Part shown: piece after piece, positions 22,781 through 27,013 of the stretch
Layout: each line of letters begins with the position of its first letter
How positions within the stretch are numbered: the stretch's first letter is position 1
Origin: UBA1547 sp035399865
GTDB lineage: Bacteria > Patescibacteriota > Saccharimonadia > Saccharimonadales > Saccharimonadaceae
Length of the DNA: 27,013 nt
NCBI GenBank assembly: GCA_035399865.1
Contig: DAOPJW010000005.1
Span: forward strand, 1-27,013
Direction: 5' to 3'
Translations under genes and position numbers: made by a program
The notes under the pieces: generated by a model
The model's database searches: none
Told to the model about the DNA's origin: nothing
The model's input: the letters and a program-made list of their open reading frames with translations, nothing else

Positions 22781-23176
22781 ATGAATAAAAAAATAATAAC
22801 ACTAATAATAGTCGTTATAGTAATACTAGGTACTGCTACCGGATTATATGTTTATAATACAAATAATTCAGAATCAAATAACGAAGAGAAGGTTTTAAAT
22901 CAACCGATTGAAGACAAAGAATATACTTGGTCAGAAAATATCCTTACTTATAAGGGCGAAAATAACAAAACCGCACTTGAATTACTTGAAAAATACGCTA
23001 AAACTGAAAAAAATGGCGAAGGAGAAATGGCTTACATTACTAGCATTAACGGTATTGCACCTGGAGAAAATCAGTTCTGGTCTTTTTACATAAACGACAA
23101 ATCTTCAGAACTTGGTGCTGGTAGTTATATTACCAGTGATTCTGATACAATAGTCTGGAAATTGGACAGTTTTTAA
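22781..23176 (+). CDS. Membrane-anchored DUF4430 protein (candidate corrinoid binder)
   Basis: The 131-residue protein has a signal-anchor (about residues 5-26), an Asn/Glu/Ser-rich linker, and a DUF4430-type domain (about 48-131). That domain has a TALELLEKYAK helix, then TSINGIAPGENQFWSFYINDKSSELGAGSY, and the ending DSDTIVWKLDSF. DUF4430 resembles the C-terminal domain of transcobalamin and intrinsic factor and occurs in Gram-positive cobalamin-uptake loci. Here it lies 21 bases after nrdJ and abuts a membrane gene, so capture of cobalamin outside the cell is a good but unproven guess. There is no lipobox. The ribosome site is weak (AAAGGG at 14 bases). Confidence 0.82.
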   Translation: MNKKIITLIIVVIVILGTATGLYVYNTNNSESNNEEKVLNQPIEDKEYTWSENILTYKGENNKTALELLEKYAKTEKNGEGEMAYITSINGIAPGENQFWSFYINDKSSELGAGSYITSDSDTIVWKLDSF

Positions 23177-23740
23177 ATGAATAAATCAATTGCAAAAAAA
23201 ATATTACTAGTATTAGCTCTTGTAGTAATAGCTGTCAGTTGGAGGATAATCAACAACAACTATACTATCGCCCCAAACTTAGAATTAGTAACGACGGTTA
23301 GCGTTATTGGTGCGTTAATATTAGGAATTAAATTCGCTATTCTCATACCATTTCTAACGATGATTATTTCTGACTGTCTCATTGGTAATTCTGAAATATT
23401 CATTTTCACTTGGAGTGCCTTTATAATAATTGGAATCAGTGCCACTATATTAAGAAAATTCAATAATAGTCCTAAAAAACAAGTACTTTACTCTGGAGGT
23501 TTTGCAGTAATAGCTTCGTTTCTATTTTTCTTGATAACAAATTTTGGAGTATGGGCACAAGGATGGTATCCAGCAACTTTAGCAGGATTAGTTGATTGCT
23601 TCGTTTTAGCTATTCCGTTTTATAGAACAATGTTAGTCGGTAATCTAATTTTCGTACCGTCAGCGGTAGCCATTTGGCAACTTGTTCGAATTCGAATGTC
23701 AGCAAAAAACTCAATAGTCAACACCCTCGTTAGCAATTAA
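23177..23740 (+). CDS. ECF S-component-like membrane protein (DUF6580-type)
   Basis: The 187-residue protein has about five or six hydrophobic segments. TNFGVWAQGWYPATLAGLVDCFVLAIPFYRTMLVGNLIF matches, as I remember it, the DUF6580 pattern (NFGVW, YP-T--GL--C---AIPF---L-G). This is an S-component-like fold often near cobalamin genes. The ATG follows the DUF4430 stop with no gap, so the two are translated together. S-components need an EcfT/EcfA energising module; none is in this window, so it would be shared from elsewhere or work alone. The 3' end overlaps the convergent cobO by 30 bases. Confidence 0.75.
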   Translation: MNKSIAKKILLVLALVVIAVSWRIINNNYTIAPNLELVTTVSVIGALILGIKFAILIPFLTMIISDCLIGNSEIFIFTWSAFIIIGISATILRKFNNSPKKQVLYSGGFAVIASFLFFLITNFGVWAQGWYPATLAGLVDCFVLAIPFYRTMLVGNLIFVPSAVAIWQLVRIRMSAKNSIVNTLVSN

Positions 23741-24277
23741 TTTGTCATCAAAATGATGCTTAATTTTTGTCATATTAGTGACGATATCAACTTTTTCAAC
23801 CAATGAGTTTGGAAAATTTCGTCCTGTCATACATAAACTAGTATTTGGATGTTTTTTGTCAATAATTGCTTTTATCTGGGTATCATTTAATAATCCTTCG
23901 TCGTAAGCATTGTTAATTTCATCACATATCACTAAATTATAATCCCCAGAAGATACAGCTTTTAATGCAAATTCGTAAGTTTTACTAGCTTCATTAATAT
24001 GATCTTCCTTTGGAGCTTTTGAGCTTAACCCTCCGGCATTATAAAAGCCTAGACCGCCTTTATAAAAGACGAGCTCATCTTTATATAATGGCAAAATTTT
24101 TTTAATAAAATTATGTTCACCTACATCCCATAATTTAATAAATTGGATAAAAGCAATCTTCCAACCAGTTCCTAATGCTCTTGTCATCAATCCCAAAGCA
24201 GCACTAGTTTTTCCTTTGCCGTCGCCAGTATAAACGACAATTACACTATCCTTTTTCTTAAAATTATTATAAGTCAT
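23711..24277 (-). CDS. cobO: Cob(I)alamin/cob(I)yrinate adenosyltransferase (CobA/BtuR type)
   Basis: This enzyme transfers the 5'-deoxyadenosyl group from ATP to cobalt, making adenosylcobalamin. The altered P-loop GDGKGKTSAALGLMTRALG (18-36), VICDEINNAYDEGLL (about 137-151), TGRNFP (about 168-173) and the C-terminal HHFDDKLIANEGVDY match the CobA/BtuR family. The 188 residues are of normal length. No other corrin-synthesis genes are nearby, so it most likely activates scavenged corrinoid for NrdJ. Its 3' end overlaps the S-component-like gene by 30 bases. A TATACT lies seven bases before the ATG, so the mRNA is predicted to be leaderless. Confidence 0.95.
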   Translation of the reverse strand: MTYNNFKKKDSVIVVYTGDGKGKTSAALGLMTRALGTGWKIAFIQFIKLWDVGEHNFIKKILPLYKDELVFYKGGLGFYNAGGLSSKAPKEDHINEASKTYEFALKAVSSGDYNLVICDEINNAYDEGLLNDTQIKAIIDKKHPNTSLCMTGRNFPNSLVEKVDIVTNMTKIKHHFDDKLIANEGVDY

Positions 24278-24284
24278 TATTAAT

Positions 24285-24290
24285 AGTATA
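24285..24290 (-). promoter_or_regulatory. cobO -10 element, leaderless geometry
   Basis: TATACT on the minus strand with seven bases to the ATG. No recognisable -35 and no Shine-Dalgarno. Confidence 0.45.
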
Positions 24291-24307
24291 AAACATTTTT
24301 ATTCGTC

Positions 24308-24336
24308 TTGTATCCCAGAGAACAATAAAATATAAT
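24308..24336 (+). promoter_or_regulatory. Nramp gene promoter
   Basis: TTGTAT (24308-24313), 17 bases, TATAAT (24331-24336); start near 24343. The 32-base leader has a small hairpin ATTTCC/GGAAAT and no known metal riboswitch. Confidence 0.75.
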
Positions 24337-24374
24337 ATCCCTAAGGTGAATTTCCAGATATAACGGAAATAATA

Positions 24375-25742
24375 ATGAAAAAAAACATAATACAGAGGTC
24401 AGCCGAAGCCCCAGCAGAATTACTCGATAAAACGATTAATGCTACTAAAAACCTGGGCGATCATACTAATGTAAACAGAACGATTGAGAAATCAAAAGAA
24501 TACTGGCATATTTTAGGACCTGGATTAACGACTGGAGCTTCAGATGACGACCCTTCAGGAATTGTTACTTACTCCCAAGCAGGTGCTAAATTTGGCTTTA
24601 GTATGTTATGGATGTCTATCTTTACGCTACCTTTTATGGCAATTGTTCAAGAAATGTGTGCTCGCATTGGACTAGTAACTGGCCAAGGATTAGCAGCAAA
24701 TATTCGAAAAAACTTTTCGAAAAAATTACTATATACATCTACTCTATTGTTATTTGCTGCAAACTCTTTCAATATAGGTGCGGATTTAGGTGCGATGGCA
24801 CAAGTTACACAATTATTGTACCCTTCTTGGAATTTCTCCTTAATAGTCCTATTTTTTGTGTTAGCTACTTTAGGATTGCAAATATTTACTCCTTATGAAA
24901 AATATGCAAAATTTTTAAAATGGATGGCACTTGTGCTATTTGCTTATATCGCATCCGCCTTATTAGCAAATCTTAATTGGAATGATATTTTAAAACATGC
25001 AATTATACCGTCAATAGAATTTAACAAGGATCAAATACTGTTGATATGTGCAGTGCTGGGAACAACTATTTCACCATACTTGTTTTTCTGGCAAACATCC
25101 CAAGAAGTAGAAAATGCAATTGCTAGAGGTGAAACAACACTAGCTCAAAGAAGAAACGTCACGAAAGAACAAGTTCATGATATGAGGGTTGATGTTTGGT
25201 CGGGAATGTTATTAGCAAATGTCGTAATGTTTTTCATTATCGCCGCTTGTGGTGCAATACTATTTCCAAATGGAATTAATGATATTGAATCTGCTGCACA
25301 AGCCGCTGAGGCACTAAGGCCATTCGCAGGCGATTTGACTTACTTCTTATTTGCAATTGGTATTATAGGTACAGGTCTATTAGCTATTCCTGTGCTTGCA
25401 GGATCAAGTTCATATGCGATAGCCGAGAGTTTTAAATGGCGAGAAGGCTTAAATAAAAAATTACGTCAAGCGTATGCATTTTATGGAATTATTATAATTT
25501 CAATGTTAATCGGATTGATTATAAATTTCATAGGCCTAAACCCAATAAAAGCATTAATTTATTCCGCAATAGCTAACGGAATCGTTGCACCAATGGTATT
25601 AGTCCCAATTGTAATTATTAGTAGTAACAAAAAGATTATGGGCGAATGGGTAAACAAGCCACTCACAAAAGTACTTGGTTGGATAATTGTTGTAATTATG
25701 AGCATAGCCGGAATTGCATCTATAATCTCAATATTATTATAA
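24375..25742 (+). CDS. Nramp-related divalent metal transporter, atypical metal site
   Basis: The protein has 455 residues, a soluble N-terminal 45 residues, then about eleven membrane segments. TM1 reads GPGLTTGASDDDPSGIVTY, in the place of canonical GPG...DPGN, and TM6 reads GTTISPYLFFWQTSQEVE where canonical MntH has MPHN. The Met that gives classic Nramp its preference for Mn/Fe is thus missing, and the DPGN Asn is replaced. The protein belongs to the wide Nramp-related group; Mg2+ or another hard divalent ion is possible, but the substrate is open. It has its own promoter and a terminator shared with tRNA-Gly. Cobalt would be a tempting link with B12 but nothing in the sequence shows it. 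Confidence 0.9.
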   Translation: MKKNIIQRSAEAPAELLDKTINATKNLGDHTNVNRTIEKSKEYWHILGPGLTTGASDDDPSGIVTYSQAGAKFGFSMLWMSIFTLPFMAIVQEMCARIGLVTGQGLAANIRKNFSKKLLYTSTLLLFAANSFNIGADLGAMAQVTQLLYPSWNFSLIVLFFVLATLGLQIFTPYEKYAKFLKWMALVLFAYIASALLANLNWNDILKHAIIPSIEFNKDQILLICAVLGTTISPYLFFWQTSQEVENAIARGETTLAQRRNVTKEQVHDMRVDVWSGMLLANVVMFFIIAACGAILFPNGINDIESAAQAAEALRPFAGDLTYFLFAIGIIGTGLLAIPVLAGSSSYAIAESFKWREGLNKKLRQAYAFYGIIIISMLIGLIINFIGLNPIKALIYSAIANGIVAPMVLVPIVIISSNKKIMGEWVNKPLTKVLGWIIVVIMSIAGIASIISILL

Positions 25743-25768
25743 AAATACACAAATATTTTTAATGCCAA

Positions 25769-25800
25769 CAAAAAAGTCCTGCACGAAGCAGGGCTATTTT
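25769..25800. terminator. Terminator between Nramp gene and tRNA-Gly
   Basis: AGTCCTGC (25775-25782) with GCAGGGCT (25788-25795), one G-U. Six T follow on the minus strand and ATTTTC on the plus strand, so it can end tRNA-Gly and the Nramp mRNA. Confidence 0.8.
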
Positions 25801-25802
25801 CT

Positions 25803-25878
25803 TGGTGCGGGTACGGAGACTCTAACTCCGGACCTCTTCCTTGGCAAGGAAGCGCTCTAACAACTGAGCTACACCCGC
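25803..25878 (-). tRNA. tRNA-Gly(GCC)
   Basis: Acceptor GCGGGTG/TACCCGC (last pair G-U), anticodon stem CTTCC/GGAAG with loop TTGCCAA (GCC), encoded CCA. Confidence 0.97.
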
Positions 25879-25889
25879 ATACTCTAAAA

Positions 25890-25918
25890 ATTATAGGCAA
25901 AACAGATTAAAAATGCAA
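25890..25918 (-). promoter_or_regulatory. tRNA-Gly(GCC) promoter
   Basis: Minus strand: TTGCAT (25913-25918), 17 bases, TATAAT (25890-25895). A near-consensus promoter. Confidence 0.8.
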
Positions 25919-25921
25919 GAA

Positions 25922-25951
25922 TATAGCTCGTTATTAGAAAAACGAGCTATA
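25922..25951 (-). terminator. 11-bp perfect hairpin after DUF378 gene
   Basis: TATAGCTCGTT/AACGAGCTATA with an 8-base loop, ten bases past the DUF378 stop. The tail after it is not a clean T run on either strand, so termination is likely but not certain. Confidence 0.5.
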
Positions 25952-25961
25952 AAATTGTAAT

Positions 25962-26177
25962 CTATTCTTCTACTTCGTTTTTTGCAAAAGTTGAGCCTAG
26001 ATATACAACACCCCAAAGTGCCGCAATACCTACGATATCGTAGATAATCCTTGCTCCGTACGGCCACCAATCTTTAAAGATGGCGTCCACCAAGTTGAAA
26101 TCAAAAAAGCCTACTAGGCCCCAATTGATTCCACCGATTATAATTAGTACTAATGCCGTAGTGTCCACTATTTTCAT
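25962..26177 (-). CDS. DUF378 membrane protein
   Basis: A 71-residue protein with two membrane helices. Helix 1 contains LIIIGGINWGLVGFFDFNLVDAIF, the diagnostic GG-NWGL-G pattern of DUF378; helix 2 follows at IIYDIVGIAALWGVVYL. The C-terminus is charged. Function is unknown. The start is ATG 26177, which has GGAGG seven bases upstream; a longer frame to 26216 runs through that site and is rejected. It has a near-consensus promoter (26205-26233) and appears to be a single-gene unit. Confidence 0.92.
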   Translation of the reverse strand: MKIVDTTALVLIIIGGINWGLVGFFDFNLVDAIFKDWWPYGARIIYDIVGIAALWGVVYLGSTFAKNEVEE

Positions 26178-26204
26178 AGTCACTCCTCCATAGTTAGTAA
26201 TTTT

Positions 26205-26233
26205 ATTATAATACATATGTAATTATTTTTCAA
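26205..26233 (-). promoter_or_regulatory. DUF378 gene promoter
   Basis: Minus strand: TTGAAA (26228-26233), 17 bases, TATAAT (26205-26210). Confidence 0.8.
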
Positions 26234-26416
26234 TAATACGATTAAAATGACCTGAAAATTCTAGTTTTTAATGACCTAATAAATTGTACGTAATTTATGA
26301 TCTATGATTACTATGTATTTTATAACGAAACCAAACACCTATAAATGCAGGATTATAAATATAAGTCTATTTATTCCACTTGCTCAACGTATATATTAGT
26401 AATATTTAAGTTAATA

Positions 26417-26445
26417 TTTATAAAAATTATAAATAGCTCTATAAT
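26417..26445 (+). promoter_or_regulatory. Promoter for the 88-aa anchored protein
   Basis: TTTATA (26417-26422), 17 bases, TATAAT (26440-26445); start near 26452. The remainder of the AT-rich gap 26234-26416 shows nothing I can name. Confidence 0.5.
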
Positions 26446-26479
26446 AAATTCAGCATAAAATAATTTAGCGAGGATTAGC

Positions 26480-26746
26480 ATGGAAGAGAAAAATAGTTTA
26501 GATACACAAAGCGTAGCTAACGAAGTAGTAGATATGCAAACTAATCAGGATGGAATTGCATCTTCTGATATAAAAATCGAAAATGTAGAAATAACTTCCG
26601 ACAAAAACGTAATTAGGGAAGAGGAACTTCCTAAAACAAATAAAAAAATTAAAATTCTTCTAATTAGTACTATCTTGCTAATTATTATCGTTGCGTTGAC
26701 TTTTATGTTTATTTATTTTAATCCAATAAACAAAGCTGATTTGTAG
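26480..26746 (+). CDS. Small tail-anchored-like protein, unknown function
   Basis: The 88-residue protein is not recognised. Residues 1-50 are acidic and hydrophilic (Glu, Asp, Asn, Gln); residues 51-58 are Lys-rich (KTNKKIKI), followed by one hydrophobic helix (about 59-81) and a very short tail ending at residue 88. The positive cluster before the helix suggests the acidic part stays inside. GAGG stands eight bases before ATG 26480, after a plausible promoter. No motif, no cysteines. The next gene, tRNA-Gly, is in the same direction but has its own promoter. Confidence 0.7.
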   Translation: MEEKNSLDTQSVANEVVDMQTNQDGIASSDIKIENVEITSDKNVIREEELPKTNKKIKILLISTILLIIIVALTFMFIYFNPINKADL

Positions 26747-26755
26747 AAATATAAT
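26727..26755 (+). promoter_or_regulatory. tRNA-Gly(CCC) promoter
   Basis: TAAACA (26727-26732), 17 bases, TATAAT (26750-26755); it overlaps the end of the 88-aa gene. Predicted start near 26762, 23 bases before the tRNA. Confidence 0.55.
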
Positions 26756-26784
26756 CATAATCATTTAATCTGTCTTGATAGTTT

Positions 26785-26860
26785 GCGGGTGTAGCTCAGC
26801 TGTTAGAGTGCTTGTTTCCCAAGCAAGAGGCCACGAGTTAGAGTCTCGTTACCCGCACCA
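26785..26860 (+). tRNA. tRNA-Gly(CCC)
   Basis: Acceptor GCGGGTG/TACCCGC, anticodon stem CTTGT/GCAAG with loop TTCCCAA (anticodon CCC), encoded CCA. It shares its acceptor and T-arm sequence closely with tRNA-Gly(GCC) at 25803. Confidence 0.96.
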
Positions 26861-26899
26861 AAGTAATATCCCCATCGATAATGGGGATATTACTTTGGT
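26857..26899. terminator. 19-bp perfect inverted repeat between convergent tRNAs
   Basis: Positions 26857-26875 pair perfectly with 26881-26899 around loop CGATA. The outer ends of the stem are the ACCA 3' ends of tRNA-Gly (plus) and tRNA-Phe (minus). The inner stem followed by TACTTT on either strand can act as a bidirectional terminator. Confidence 0.7.
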
Positions 26900-26971
26900 G
26901 GCTCCTCCCAGACTCGAACTGGGGACACAAGGCTCTTCAGGCCTCTGCTCTACCAACTGAGCTAAAGAGCC
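26896..26971 (-). tRNA. tRNA-Phe(GAA)
   Basis: Acceptor GGCTCTT/AGGAGCC (one G-U), anticodon stem GAGGC/GCCTT with loop CTGAAGA (GAA), T loop TTCGAGT, encoded CCA. Confidence 0.97.
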
Positions 26972-27013
26972 ACACGATTGTATTGTAGTGTTTTACCAAC
27001 TCGCATTTAAAAT

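Noticed and set aside
24337..24374. Metal riboswitch (yybP or M-box type) or cobalamin riboswitch in front of the Nramp or nrdJ genes
   Set aside because: Both leaders are too short and lack the conserved cores.
26775..26960. Plus-strand frame across tRNA-Gly and tRNA-Phe, and similar frames at 19499-19723 and 25559-25900
   Set aside because: They run through tRNA genes; such cysteine- and arginine-rich readings are typical artefacts of translated tRNAs.
67..27013. CRISPR arrays and insertion sequences
   Set aside because: No regularly spaced repeats, no transposase-like ORF and no paired terminal inverted repeats were seen.

Overview
The window looks like chromosome from a Candidate Phyla Radiation (Patescibacteria) bacterium, most likely a low-GC member of Saccharibacteria (TM7). 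The evidence is an AT-rich genome (about one third GC by eye), dense small operons, standard stop codons (TGA is used as a stop, for example at 4280), and a gene set typical of that group: adenosylcobalamin-dependent ribonucleotide reductase, LemA/HtpX, an RRM protein, type IV pilin-like surface proteins, and no fatty-acid genes beside rpmF/rnc. The placement is inference from gene content, not from a search.

Layout. 1-1300: partial tRNA-Gln, a decayed partial copy of it, and two membrane proteins of unknown function. 1665-5414 (minus strand): translation and RNA genes in three units: trmD; rpsP + KH protein; rpmF-nusB-Nudix-rnc. 5539-10223: a small anchored protein, leuS carrying an inserted Nudix-like domain, and a murF-type ligase. 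10279-13203 (accessory): two tandem degenerate CPBP-like membrane proteins, the second truncated, a decayed ORF, and a pilin fused to an FGE-sulfatase/C-type-lectin-like domain whose C-terminus resembles the variable region of a diversity-generating retroelement target. 13204-14200: tRNA-Ala, a candidate structured RNA, and an RRM protein with a long structured leader. 14185-19414 (minus): lemA-htpX-membrane protein-ligA-ZIP, where LigA has lost its zinc-finger cysteines. 19500-24277: tRNA-Leu, tRNA-Cys and a vitamin B12 / deoxynucleotide module (trxA, nrdJ with twin NrdR boxes, DUF4430 lipidless anchored protein, S-component-like membrane protein, cobalamin adenosyltransferase). 24375-27013: an atypical Nramp transporter, a DUF378 protein, a small anchored protein, two tRNA-Gly and tRNA-Phe.

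How it fits together. The 19.7-24.3 kb block reads as a compact scavenging module: an exported DUF4430 domain and a membrane S-component-like protein are candidates for corrinoid capture and uptake, the adenosyltransferase would make adenosylcobalamin, NrdJ uses it, and the divergent thioredoxin can re-reduce NrdJ. Two NrdR-like boxes spaced by three helical turns sit in the intergenic promoter. The other points most worth a second look are the Nudix-like insertion in LeuRS, the zinc-less LigA, the DGR-like pilin, the candidate RNA at 13.5 kb, and a repeated promoter geometry that predicts leaderless or nearly leaderless mRNAs.
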